Shown piece by piece: positions 34,358 through 43,300 of a DNA stretch of 64,000 bases. Source of the stretch: Streptomyces niger (GTDB taxonomy: Bacteria; Actinomycetota; Actinomycetes; Streptomycetales; Streptomycetaceae). The DNA lies in contig NZ_JOFQ01000019.1 of NCBI RefSeq assembly GCF_000718305.1, forward strand, positions 1-64,000. The letters run 5' to 3'. The notes beneath the pieces were generated by a model that searched no databases, had not been told where the DNA came from, and saw only the letters and a list, made by a program, of their open reading frames with translations. The position numbers and the translations under genes are program-made. Every line of letters starts with the position of its first letter. Position 1 is the first letter of the stretch.

Positions 34358-34864
34358 TCAGCGGGCCACGGCGACGCCCTCCAGGGACAGCAGCGCACGC
34401 TTGCGGTCCAGGCCGCCCGCGTAGCCGGTGAGCGAACCGTCCGCGCCGATGACGCGGTGACAGGGGCGCAGGACCAGCAGCGGGTTGGCGCCGATCGCGG
34501 TGCCGATGGCCCGCACCGCGGGCCGCGCCGCGCCGATGCGCCGGGCGATCTCGCCGTAGCTGACGGTCTCGCCGTACGGCACGTCGTCCAGCGCCGTCCA
34601 GACGCGCTCGCGGAAGGCCGTGCCGCGCGCCGCGAGCGCCAGGTCGAACTCCCGCCGCTCGCCCGCGAAGTACTCCTTCAGCTGCCGCTCCGCCTCGGCG
34701 AAGGCGGCCGGTTCGCGGATCCAGTCCGGCGCGGGCACGACGCCGCGCTTCTGCTCCGGGACGGAGAGGGCGGTCAGCGCCGTGCCGCCGGGGGCGTCGG
34801 CCGACGGTTCGCCCACCAGGGTGAGCCGGCCGAGCGGGCTGTCAAGCAGCGTGTAGAGCGGCAT
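34358..34864 (-). CDS. ogt: Methylated-DNA--protein-cysteine methyltransferase
   Basis: A 168-residue Ogt/AdaB-type suicide repair protein. The acceptor cysteine lies in LRPCHRVIGADGSLTGYAGG, preceded by the DNA-binding VPYGETVSYGEIARRIGAAR segment. It transfers methyl groups from O6-methylguanine to itself. Its ATG at 34864 lies 23 bases inside the 3' end of the Ada-AlkA gene, so the two are translationally coupled and form an alkylation-repair operon. Confidence 0.95.
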   Translation of the reverse strand: MPLYTLLDSPLGRLTLVGEPSADAPGGTALTALSVPEQKRGVVPAPDWIREPAAFAEAERQLKEYFAGERREFDLALAARGTAFRERVWTALDDVPYGETVSYGEIARRIGAARPAVRAIGTAIGANPLLVLRPCHRVIGADGSLTGYAGGLDRKRALLSLEGVAVAR

Positions 34865-36305
34865 GGTCGCGGATGTCCTTCGGGTCGTGGTCGTCGGGTT
34901 CGCGTGCGGCACCGGCGCCGAGGCCGGCGTGCCGGAGGTACTGCAGGGCGTACGAGCGCCACGGCCGCCGGCATTCCGCCTCGGCGGGCGCCGGGCCCGG
35001 CGGGCCCACGTCCGGGTCGCCCAGTGCGCGCCGCCTGATGACGGCCGCCGCGGCCGGGCCGACGCCCGGGAGGGCGGCGAGGGCGCGTTCGGCGGCGTCC
35101 CGGTCGGCGCCGGCTTCGAGGTCGACGGTGCCGTCGGCGAGCGCGGCGCACAGGGCCCGCACGCCCTCTCCGGCGTCGGCCGCCGCCAATTCGTCCGCGG
35201 TCGGGAACAGGTGGGTGAGCGTGCCGTCGGGGGCGTCCAGGGGCTTGCCGTAGGCCCGAACGAGGGCGGCGGCACGCTCCGGAGGCCCGCCGAGCACGGT
35301 GCGTACGGCCAGCTCGGCCGGGTCCGCCGCGCCCGGCGAGCGGAGTCCGGGCCGGGCGGCGACCAGCGGCCGGAGCAGCGGGTCGGCCGCCAGCCGGGCC
35401 GCCACCGCGTACGGGTCGGCGTCCAGGTCGAACAGGCGGCGCAGCCGCTGGCTCGCGGTCGGCAGGTCGCGCAGGTCGGTGAGGTGCAGCCGGCAGTCGA
35501 GCCAGCCGGAGCCGGCCGGCCCGCCGGGCCTGCCGGGCCGCTCGCCGACCTCGGCGACGGCGCTGCCGTACGTGAGGCGGAGGGTGCGGCGGTACGTGCG
35601 GGACCCGGGGCTGCCGGTGATCTCCTCGATGCCCGGTACGGCCGCGGCCGCCAGGTCGTCGAAGATCTCCCGGGCGGCGTACGGGCCGCGGAAGGCCAGC
35701 CGGAGGGGGATGCCGCCGGGCGCGCCGCCGCTCCCCGGTGCGGCGTGGCCGCGGGCGCGGGCGCGCAGCTCGCTGGGCGTGGCCCCGTAGATCTCCCGCA
35801 TGGTCGCGTTGAATTGGCGAACGCTGGCGAACCCGGCCGCGAAAGCCAGCCCGGTGACCGGCAGGGCCGTGGCCTGGAGCAGGATGCGCGCGGTGTGGGC
35901 GCGGCGGGCGCGGGCCAGGGCGACCGGGCCCGCACCCAGCTCGGCGGTGAGCTGGCGCTGCACCTGGCGGGCGCTGTAGCCGAGCCGCGTGGCGAGGCCC
36001 GCGACGCCCTCCCGGTCGACGACGCCGTCGTCGATGAAGCGCATGGCGCGGCCCACGAGGTCGGCCCGGACGTTCCAGTCGGCCGAGCCGGGGACGGCGT
36101 CCGGACGGCAGCGGCGGCAGGCGCGGAAGCCCGCGCCCTGGGCGGCCGCGGCGGACGGGAAGAACCGTACGTTGACGCGTTTCGGGGTGACCGCGGGGCA
36201 GCTCGGGCGGCAGTAGATGCCGGTCGTGACCACGGCGAAGAAGAACTCTCCGTCGAAGCGCGCGTCCCGGCTCGCCACCGCCTCGTACCTGCTGCTCTCG
36301 TCCAT
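34842..36305 (-). CDS. alkA: Ada-AlkA fusion: methylphosphotriester sensor, AraC HTH and 3-methyladenine glycosylase
   Basis: A 487-residue three-part protein. The N-terminal Ada zinc domain has Cys32, Cys36, Cys63 and Cys66 (TGIYCRPSCPA and RACRRCRP), where one cysteine accepts methyl groups from phosphotriesters and turns the protein into an activator. An AraC helix-turn-helix follows (about 85-185: LATRLGYSARQVQRQLTAEL and GFASVRQFNATMREIYG). The C-terminal AlkA part (about 200-470) has the helix-hairpin-helix LPGVGPAAAAVIRRRALGDP with the catalytic aspartate region. The ATG at 36305 gives the standard Ada start. It is followed by ogt with a 23-base overlap and probably activates its own operon. 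Confidence 0.93.
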   Translation of the reverse strand: MDESSRYEAVASRDARFDGEFFFAVVTTGIYCRPSCPAVTPKRVNVRFFPSAAAAQGAGFRACRRCRPDAVPGSADWNVRADLVGRAMRFIDDGVVDREGVAGLATRLGYSARQVQRQLTAELGAGPVALARARRAHTARILLQATALPVTGLAFAAGFASVRQFNATMREIYGATPSELRARARGHAAPGSGGAPGGIPLRLAFRGPYAAREIFDDLAAAAVPGIEEITGSPGSRTYRRTLRLTYGSAVAEVGERPGRPGGPAGSGWLDCRLHLTDLRDLPTASQRLRRLFDLDADPYAVAARLAADPLLRPLVAARPGLRSPGAADPAELAVRTVLGGPPERAAALVRAYGKPLDAPDGTLTHLFPTADELAAADAGEGVRALCAALADGTVDLEAGADRDAAERALAALPGVGPAAAAVIRRRALGDPDVGPPGPAPAEAECRRPWRSYALQYLRHAGLGAGAAREPDDHDPKDIRDHAALHAA

Positions 36306-36400
36306 CACACCGTCCAGTGTGCGGGATGCGGGCGGCCGCCTCCGGCGGAAATCGGACATGGCGTCCGGGCCGCCCGCGCACGGGCGGCCCGGAGCCCCGG

Positions 36401-37543
36401 CTACCGCCGCGTCCCGCGCTTCCGCTCGCCCATGTGCCGGCCGAGCGCCTGCTTCTGCTTCCAGTCCCGGCGCAGCTCGGCGCGGAGCCGGGCGTCGGTC
36501 TTGGCGATCAGGCGCTGGTTCTCCCGGAGCAGCTTGCGGTAGCTGTCCAGCCGACGCTCCGCCAGCTCACCGGCGTCCACCGCGGCCAGCACCGCGCAGC
36601 CGGGCTCGGTGGTGTGCGCGCAGTCGTGGAACCGGCAGTCGGCGGCCAGCTCCTCGACATCGGTGAAGGTGCGCGCGAGGCCTTCCTCGGCGTCCCACAT
36701 GCCGACGCCGCGCAGCCCCGGGGTGTCGATCAGCACCCCGCCGGCGGGCAGGACCAGCAGGTCACGGGTGGTCGTGGTGTGCCGGCCCTTGCCGTCCCGG
36801 TCGCGTACCGCGTGCACGTCCTGCACGTCGGCGCCGATCAGCGCGTTGGCGAGGGTGGACTTGCCGGCGCCGGACCGGCCGAGCAGGACGGCCGTGCCGC
36901 CGGCCAGCGCCGCGGCGAGGACGTCCAGGCCCGCGCCCGTGGCGGCACTCACCGCCAGCACCTGCACGCCGGGCGCCGCGCCCTCGGTGTCGGCGACGAG
37001 GTGGGTCAGCCCCGCCCCGTCCGGCACCACGTCGGCCTTGGTCAGGGCGACGAGCGGGGTGGCGCCGCTCTCCCAGGCCAGGGACACGAAGCGTTCGACG
37101 CGACCGAGGTCGAGGGGCTCGGCGAGCGAGACGGCGATGACGGCGGTGTCGAGGTTGGCGGCCAGGATCTGGCCCTCGGACCGCTTGGAGGAGGCGGACC
37201 GCACCAGCGCTGTCCGCCGCGGGAGCAGCGCGCGGACGACGGCGTCCGGCCCGCTGCCGGGATCGATGGCGGCCCAGTCGCCGGTACAGGGCACCTTGAG
37301 CGGATCGCCGGTGGCCACCGGCGCGGTGGCGGCGAGAACGGTGCGGACGCCGGTCGCGTCGGGTACGACGGCGTCCACCCGGCCGCGGTCGATGCGCACC
37401 AGACGGCCGGGCAGCAGGCCCTGTGCGGCAAAGGGAGCGAAGCTCGCGGCGAATCCGTCGTCCCAGCCGTACGACGACAGGGGGCTCGACGAAGACGCGG
37501 CAGATGAAGCAGAAGAGCCAGAGGAGCCAGAAAAGCGAGTCAA
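36401..37543 (-). CDS. rsgA: Ribosome biogenesis GTPase RsgA
   Basis: A circularly permuted GTPase acting in 30S subunit maturation. G motifs appear in the order G4 (ALTKADVV), G1 (LLGRSGAGKSTLANAL), G3 (IDTPGLRG), with an N-terminal OB fold and a C-terminal zinc knuckle (ADCRFHDCAHTTEPGCAV). No ATG lies near the expected start. The TTG at 37543, 7 bases after GAAGGG, gives a 380-residue protein with a Ser/Gly-rich beginning, and I take this as the start. A 23-codon ORF with a strong ribosome site lies 70 bases upstream, and the rsgA ribosome site is flanked by two complementary CCCTT copies. Leader-mediated control of translation is therefore likely. Confidence 0.87.
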   Translation of the reverse strand: MTRFSGSSGSSASSAASSSSPLSSYGWDDGFAASFAPFAAQGLLPGRLVRIDRGRVDAVVPDATGVRTVLAATAPVATGDPLKVPCTGDWAAIDPGSGPDAVVRALLPRRTALVRSASSKRSEGQILAANLDTAVIAVSLAEPLDLGRVERFVSLAWESGATPLVALTKADVVPDGAGLTHLVADTEGAAPGVQVLAVSAATGAGLDVLAAALAGGTAVLLGRSGAGKSTLANALIGADVQDVHAVRDRDGKGRHTTTTRDLLVLPAGGVLIDTPGLRGVGMWDAEEGLARTFTDVEELAADCRFHDCAHTTEPGCAVLAAVDAGELAERRLDSYRKLLRENQRLIAKTDARLRAELRRDWKQKQALGRHMGERKRGTRR

Positions 37544-37562
37544 GGGAAACCCTTCACAAGGG
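37542..37562 (-). promoter_or_regulatory. Alternating stem at the rsgA ribosome-binding site
   Basis: On the minus strand the sequence reads CCCTT-GTG-AAGGG-TTT-CCCTT. The central AAGGG is the Shine-Dalgarno of rsgA (TTG start 7 bases on), and it can pair with either flanking CCCTT. Loops of three bases allow both stems but not together. This is a natural device for occluding or exposing the ribosome site, perhaps depending on translation of the upstream leader ORF. Confidence 0.55.
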
Positions 37563-37613
37563 CGGCCCCGGCACCGCGCGCCGCAGAGGGCGCGGAAGAG
37601 AAAATCGAAGAGG

Positions 37614-37685
37614 TCAGCCGGAGGTCGCGGAAGCGGAACTGATGATCGTCTGAGTGCGGGCAGCGTCCATCGCAACGACAGCCAT
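37614..37685 (-). CDS. Leader ORF upstream of rsgA (23 aa)
   Basis: ATG at 37685 is preceded by AAGGAGGTG, the strongest ribosome site in the neighbourhood, and opens a 23-codon frame: MAVVAMDAARTQTIISS then ASATSG and TGA. It ends 70 bases before the TTG of rsgA. The peptide has no rare-codon run that I can see. Its tail, rich in Thr, Ser and Ile, gives no clear amino-acid attenuation signal. I infer a leader peptide controlling rsgA; it could also be an independent small protein. Confidence 0.6.
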   Translation of the reverse strand: MAVVAMDAARTQTIISSASATSG

Positions 37686-37886
37686 CGGTCACACCTCCTT
37701 CGTCATCCTCAGCCGAAACACACGCCGTAGCACAGCAACCGGACGGTCGCCGTGACGTGTGCTGCCACCCTAGCCAGGCGACCGGCCGGCACGCCAAGCA
37801 TTTTTCCGCGACCGGACCTCAGCCCGCCGCGCCGGACGATGTCGCGCGCCCACCGGTTACGGAAGTCCGGGACGGCCAACGGCTTC

Positions 37887-38687
37887 TCACCCGGAACATC
37901 TGAGCCGCGCCCACGCCAGGTTCTCCCCTCGCGCCGCCACGAAACTCCGTCCCTCCGGTGGCCCGGCGTGCTCCGGTGTGAACACCTCGCCGTCCAGCGT
38001 GCGCAGTTCGGCCCCGGCCTCGGCGGCCAGCAACGCCCCGGCCGGCAGGTCCACCCCCTCGGCGCAGTACCCCACGAACGCGTCGATCGTCCCCCGCGCC
38101 AGCAGCACCCACCCCAGCAGCGGCGCCCACAACTGGAGCACCCGCCAGGACTCGCGCTCCAGCTCGGCACGTATCCGGGCAGCGGTCGGCGCACGGCCCA
38201 CGCCGTACCCCTGCGTCCAGGCGACCACGGGCCCTGCCTCGGGGAGGACCGAGGCAGGCCCGGGGAGCCGACCGGCGGGGCCGTACGCGCCCCGGCCCGC
38301 GACGGCGTGGAAGGTGGCGCCGGTCACGGGCTCGTGGACGACGCCGAGGACGGGTGCCCCGCCGCTCATCAGGCCGATGCCGACGGCGTACGCGGGCAGC
38401 CCGATGGCCACGTTGTTCGTTCCGTCGAGCGGGTCCACCAGCCAGGTGCGGCCGCCCTGCGGCCCCTGGTCCCCGGCCTCCTCGGAAAGGATGTGGTCGT
38501 CCGGGAACGCCTCCCGCAACCGCGACACGATGATCTTCTCGGCGGCCAGGTCGAGGTCCAGCACCACGTCCCGGCCGCCTTTGGCGTGCACGGTGTGCGC
38601 GGAGTGGAAGGAGGCGGCGAGCAGGGCGCCGGCCTCCTCGGCGGCGGCCACGGCGACGCGGCGTTCACGGTCCAGATCACCCGGCAT
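37887..38687 (-). CDS. Inositol monophosphatase-family phosphatase
   Basis: A 266-residue lithium-sensitive-type phosphatase. Metal-binding motifs are complete: Glu69/Glu70 in HILSEEAG, Asp85 and Asp88 in VDPLDGTNN, and a C-terminal GVDLPAGALLAAEAGAEL corresponding to the WDxAAG motif with the Trp-Asp pair altered. Family members hydrolyse inositol phosphate, fructose bisphosphate or 3'-phosphoadenosine 5'-phosphate; the altered C-terminal motif makes the substrate uncertain. It starts 11 bases inside the preceding cupin-like gene, with GAGGAGGC before the ATG, making it the fourth gene of the TIR-NACHT operon. That linkage suggests a nucleotide-phosphate role in the system, but this is inference. 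Confidence 0.85.
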   Translation of the reverse strand: MPGDLDRERRVAVAAAEEAGALLAASFHSAHTVHAKGGRDVVLDLDLAAEKIIVSRLREAFPDDHILSEEAGDQGPQGGRTWLVDPLDGTNNVAIGLPAYAVGIGLMSGGAPVLGVVHEPVTGATFHAVAGRGAYGPAGRLPGPASVLPEAGPVVAWTQGYGVGRAPTAARIRAELERESWRVLQLWAPLLGWVLLARGTIDAFVGYCAEGVDLPAGALLAAEAGAELRTLDGEVFTPEHAGPPEGRSFVAARGENLAWARLRCSG

Positions 38688-39324
38688 GCAGCCTCCTCAG
38701 GGCCGTGCGCAGCAGTCGCGAGGTGTCGGCGCCGGCACAGCGGCGCCGGGTGGTGGTACGGCCGCGGCCCCGGGCGTCGACCGGGCCGAGCGACAGGTCC
38801 CGGCCGCCGGGGCGGGAGCGGCCCAGGACGAGGGTGGCGGCGGGCCCGTCCGCGCGGGAGGCGTGGAAGAGACCCGCGGGAAGGCGGTACGTTTCGCCTG
38901 CCGTGCACACTTGGGGCGGGCACGCCTCGCCGTGCACCAGGGTGTCGGTGGGGTGCACTTCGTCCCTGCCGCCCGCCTCGCTGAGCACCTCGTATATCCG
39001 GTGTGTCGGCTCCCCGGACCCGGCCACGTCCATGGGCTCGTGCGCGACGCGCCCGTACAGGACGTGGCTGGTCAGGTCCCAGCTGTGGGCGTGGTGCGGT
39101 TCGACACCCGGCTCGGTGTCGGTGCCGTGGCCGAAGAAGTGGAGACAGACGCCCAGTTCGCCGTCGCGGACGACGGGCAGGCACACGAAACCCAGCGGGT
39201 GGTGGACGACAGGTACGTCGAGGGTCGCGGCCGACATCTGCTCCAGCAGGCGCGCGGAGTATGCGGTGGCAGCGGCGGCGGCCATGGGGCCGTCCAGCTG
39301 CTGCTCCAGGTCGTGGAAGTGCAT
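38677..39324 (-). CDS. Cupin-like protein in the TIR-NACHT operon
   Basis: The 215-residue protein has a beta-rich core (about 35-170) with a possible metal site, His77, His78 and His80 in PHHAHSWDLTSHV and His154 in LPAGLFHAS, at the spacing seen in cupins such as cysteine dioxygenase. No better match is recognised; the assignment rests on pattern only. The Arg-rich last 30 residues (GRGRTTTRRRC) look disordered. It starts one base after the stop of the membrane protein gene, with GGAGGTGA just before the ATG, and its end overlaps the phosphatase gene by 11 bases. It is therefore translated as part of one unit. Confidence 0.6.
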   Translation of the reverse strand: MHFHDLEQQLDGPMAAAAATAYSARLLEQMSAATLDVPVVHHPLGFVCLPVVRDGELGVCLHFFGHGTDTEPGVEPHHAHSWDLTSHVLYGRVAHEPMDVAGSGEPTHRIYEVLSEAGGRDEVHPTDTLVHGEACPPQVCTAGETYRLPAGLFHASRADGPAATLVLGRSRPGGRDLSLGPVDARGRGRTTTRRRCAGADTSRLLRTALRRLHAG

Positions 39325-39325
39325 G

Positions 39326-40309
39326 TCACCTCCGGTACGGGTCCACGCCGTTCAGGGCCAGTTCGATGATCTCGCTCACCTCGGAGTCGGAGTACGACGG
39401 CAGCGGCTTGCCCACGGCGTCGAAGAACGTCCGGGCCTCGTCGGCGGTCGGGTAGTCCGACAGCTCCGTCGCCCCCGAGAAGTCGATGCGCGGTGCGTGG
39501 TTCCGGCTCTGGTGGAGCTCGATCTCGAAGTATTTGTAGAGGAGTGATTCCCGCTCGATGAGGAAGTTCTCCCTCGTCGGGTCGTCCTGCGTGAGGATCA
39601 GGTACCTGTCGGAGAGGTCGTAGCGCAGGGCGCTGACACGGGTGGTGGTGTGCACGCTGATGTCGAGCGTGGGCAGCCGGTTCAGGTGCCAGAACGCCGC
39701 CAGGACCGTGGCGTACGAGCCCTTGCGGGTGCGGTCGAGCGTCCAGGGGCTGCCGCTGCCCGGCGGGCTGAAGCTCTGCCGGAAGCGGGAGTACTCCTGA
39801 CAGGATTCGGTCGAGCCCGGGTCGATGATCTCGATGTGGACGGTGAGCCGGGAACGGCGTTCGCGGGCGGCCTGGACCAGCTCGGGCAGGGTGACCGGGC
39901 GGATGTGGGAGCCCGTGCCGCCCTTGAACTGCCACTGCGTGGTGTCCTGCCGGGCACGGCGGTGGACGTCGTACATCTCGTCGGGGCGGACGGTCCGGAT
40001 GAGCGCGTTGTCCTCCAGGCTGCGGGCGGTCCGCTCGACCTGCTCCTCCAGGGGATGTACGGACCGGGTGACCGCATCCTCCACGGTCTTGCCGTGCGCG
40101 GAACGGTCCTTGAAGCTGGCGATGGCCATGATGCCGAGGACGGCCATGGTGAAACCGAAGCGCGCGTCCTCGGGAACCAGGTCGCTGGTGAAGTCGATGA
40201 GGCCGACGCTGAAGGCCAGCACGATGGGCAGCAGGACGTCGAGGTAGTCGTACAGCCAGCGCAGCGCGCGCTGCAGGCGGCGCGAGCGCCGCTGGTCCGT
40301 GGTGCTCAC
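39326..40309 (-). CDS. Two-helix membrane protein coupled to the TIR-NACHT gene
   Basis: A 327-residue protein with two closely spaced hydrophobic helices near the N-terminus (about 23-40, LDVLLPIVLAFSVGLIDF, and 50-66, FGFTMAVLGIMAIASF), a short polar stretch, then a roughly 240-residue cytoplasmic domain. That domain alternates strands and helices (RLTVHIEIIDPGSTESC, LDISVHTTTRVSALRY, YLILTQDDPTRENFLI). It resembles phospholipase D-fold proteins in outline but has no HxK motif. It starts with GTG at 40309 inside the stop of the giant gene (GTGA overlap). The position suggests a membrane-anchored effector or sensor of the system. Confidence 0.65.
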   Translation of the reverse strand: MSTTDQRRSRRLQRALRWLYDYLDVLLPIVLAFSVGLIDFTSDLVPEDARFGFTMAVLGIMAIASFKDRSAHGKTVEDAVTRSVHPLEEQVERTARSLEDNALIRTVRPDEMYDVHRRARQDTTQWQFKGGTGSHIRPVTLPELVQAARERRSRLTVHIEIIDPGSTESCQEYSRFRQSFSPPGSGSPWTLDRTRKGSYATVLAAFWHLNRLPTLDISVHTTTRVSALRYDLSDRYLILTQDDPTRENFLIERESLLYKYFEIELHQSRNHAPRIDFSGATELSDYPTADEARTFFDAVGKPLPSYSDSEVSEIIELALNGVDPYRR

Positions 40310-43300
40310 GCGTTACTCCCGGTGGTCTCCAGGCCGGGCAGTACCTCGCCCATGGCCATGCGGCGGACCGCGGGCAGGTGTTCCTCGAGGTCGCCGGGTT
40401 CGAAGCGCGTCATGCCGATGACGTGCCAGAACTCGTCGCTGACGGTGCCGTGGGACTTGTAGCGACCGGTGGGCGAGAGGGCGGCCCAGCCCTCGGCGAG
40501 GCCCAGGAAGGTGCCGCGCAGGGCGGGCTCCCCGTCCAGGGACCACAACCGTGCCACGCCGTCCTCCCCGCCGCTGACCAGCAGCGCGCCGTCCGGGGAG
40601 AAGTCGAGGGAGAGGACCCGGCCGGTGTGCCCGGTCAGGGCGTGCACCTCGGCGCCGGTCTCCGCGTGCCAGATGCGGATGACGCGGTCGTCGCCCGCGG
40701 CCGCCAGCAGGGGTTGGGACGGGTGGGCGGCCAACGCCCAGAGACGCTCGCCGGATCCGCGCAGCCGCAGGGCCTCGGCGCCGTCGCGCCAGATGATGAC
40801 GTCGCCGTCCCAGCCGGCGCTCGCCAGCCAGGAGTTGTCGTGGCCGAACGCCACCCCGTACACCCGGTCCCGGTGGCCGCGGAGCGTGTGCCGGATGGCG
40901 CCGCCCCGCACGTCCCAGATGCGCACCACGCTGTCGTCGCAGCCCGTGGCGAGGCGCTCGGAGCCGCGGCGGAAGGCGATGGAGCGGACCCGTCCCGCGT
41001 GCTCGGCGAGGGTGGTGACGTGACCGCCGGAGCTGCGGAGGTTCCACACTCCGACCGTGTCGTCGTCGTTGGCGGTGGCCAGGAGTTCGCCGTCGCCGCC
41101 GAAGGCCAGTGCCCACACGTGCTCGGTGTTGGCGTCGAACTGCCGCTGGTACTCGCCGTCGGACGAGCTGAACAGGTACACGTCGCCGTCGTTGCTGGCG
41201 GCCGCCACCTGGCCCTCCGGGGCGGGACTGAACAGGGCCGACACCAGCCGGTCGCCACGCCCGTGCAGGGTGGCCAGGCACTTGCCGGTACGGGCCGCCC
41301 ACACGCGCACCGCACCGTCGTTGCCGCCCACGCTGATCCGCTCGCCGTCCGAGCTGAAGCTGACGGCGACGACCCGGCGGTTGTGCCCGTTCACCAGCCG
41401 CTTGCCGCGTCCGGCGGCGATCTCCCAGATGTGGGCCCCGCCGTCGTTGCCGACCGTGACCAGTTGGGACCTGCCCGACGAGGCGTCGGCGGCGCGCGAG
41501 GGCCGGAAGGCGACGCACCAGGCGGACCCACGGTGTGGCTCCGGCTGCTTCGGGTGCTGCCGCAGGTCCGGGGTCGACGTGCCGGTCACCGTCCACAGCC
41601 GTACGGAGCCGTTGCTGCCGCAGGCCGCCAGGTGCGTGCCCGCCGGGTCGAAGCGGACCTGGTACACGCCGCCTCCCAGCGTCTCCAGGCAGCCCAGGGA
41701 GGCACCGACCGAGACGTCCCACAGCCGCACCTGGCCGGAGGTGTCGCCGCTGGCCAGCCACTTGCCGCCGGGGTGGAAGGAGAGGGTGTAGACGCGCTCC
41801 GGGTGGCCGGCGAAGTCGTGCAGCAGCCGTCCGGTCCCCGTCTCCCACACCCGGACGTGTCCGCCCTCGCCGTCGCCGTTGTCCGCGGTGACGAAGCGCC
41901 GGCCGTCCGGGGCGAACGCGGCCCGGTACACCGAGCCGCGGTGCCCGTCGATCTCGCGGACGCACTGCCCGGTGGCCAGGTCCCACATCCGGACCCGGCT
42001 GGAGGCGTCGCCGGTGAGCAGCAGCGTGCCGTCCGGGCTGAAACCGGCGGTGTAGACCGGAGCCGCGTGCCCGGCCAGGTGGTGGACCGGGCGGCCGGCG
42101 GCCGGGTCCCACACGGTGACCAGGCCTTCCTTGTCGCCGGTCACCAGCAGCTTGCCGCTCGGCTCGACCACGACGGGCCAGACGCCGTCGGGATGCACTT
42201 CGAGGCGGTGTCGCTCCCTGCCGGTGGCCGGGTCCCAGATGACCACGTGGCCGTCGGCGCCGCCCGTCACCAGCAGGTCGTGCGCGAACTTCACCGCGTA
42301 CACGCGCCCGTGGTGCCCGCGCAGGGTGCGCAGCGGCCGCCCGTCGTCCGGATCGCACATGAGGACGCCGCCGTCCTCGGTGCCCACGGCCAGCAGCTCA
42401 CCGTCGCGCGCGTACGCCATGGGCTCGGGCAGCCGGACGTGGTTGATGTCGAAGCCGTACGGGACGCCGACGGCCGCGGGCCGCAGGCCCACGTCGACGG
42501 GCATGCCCGGGGCGAGCGCGGCGGACCGCAGCTCGGGCGCGGACTGCTGCTCGGGGTCCATGCGGGCGCTGACCAGGGCGGCTCTGGCCCAACGGCTGCC
42601 GGACAGGCGCGCGCCGCGCAGGTCGGCACGGATCAAGCGAGCCCGGGAGAGGTCCGCGCCCTCCAGGCAGGCGCCGGACAGGTCGGCGTCGTCGAGGTTG
42701 GCAGCCGTCAGGTTGACGCCGGTGAGGTCCGCTCCGGCGAGCTTCGCCCCCGTCAGTACGGTTTCGCCGAGGTCGGCGCCGGTGAAGTCGACGCCGGAGA
42801 AGTCGCGGTGGGAGAGGTTCTCCCCGCGCAGCACGACGCCGCGCAGGGCCACGTCGGTGGGGATGCGCAGCCGGTGATTGACGCGCACCGCGTTCTGCCG
42901 GGCGGGACTGTCCGGGGAGGTGTCGTCGCCGAGGACCTGGCGCACCCAGGCCTGGCAGTCGCCCCGGTCGGCCAGGTCGCAGAAGAACTCCACGGCCAGC
43001 TGCGTCAGCGGCCGCGCCGCCAGCAGCGGCGGCGTGCCCTCCGCCGGTCCGGCCAGTTGGCGTGCGGCTTCGCGGGCGATCAGCCACTCCACGACGGAGG
43101 AGTGGATGAACTGGAACAGGTCGTCCTCGGTCCGCACCAGAAGGCTGCCCGCGCCGACGGCCTGCGCCCGCTCCTCGGCCGTCATGTGCGACCGGGTGAG
43201 GCCGTCCAGGGCCCGCCCGGTGGTCTCGGCCAGTTCGTCCAGCCGCAGCACGTTGCGCCGCGTCTCCCACAGCCGTACGGCCAGCGAGGTCACGGCCTTC

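Noticed and set aside
37887..38687. CysQ (PAP phosphatase) serving the sulfate operon
   Set aside because: The gene lies 18 kb from the sulfur operon and is locked by overlap to the NLR operon; the C-terminal metal motif differs from the usual WDxAAG.
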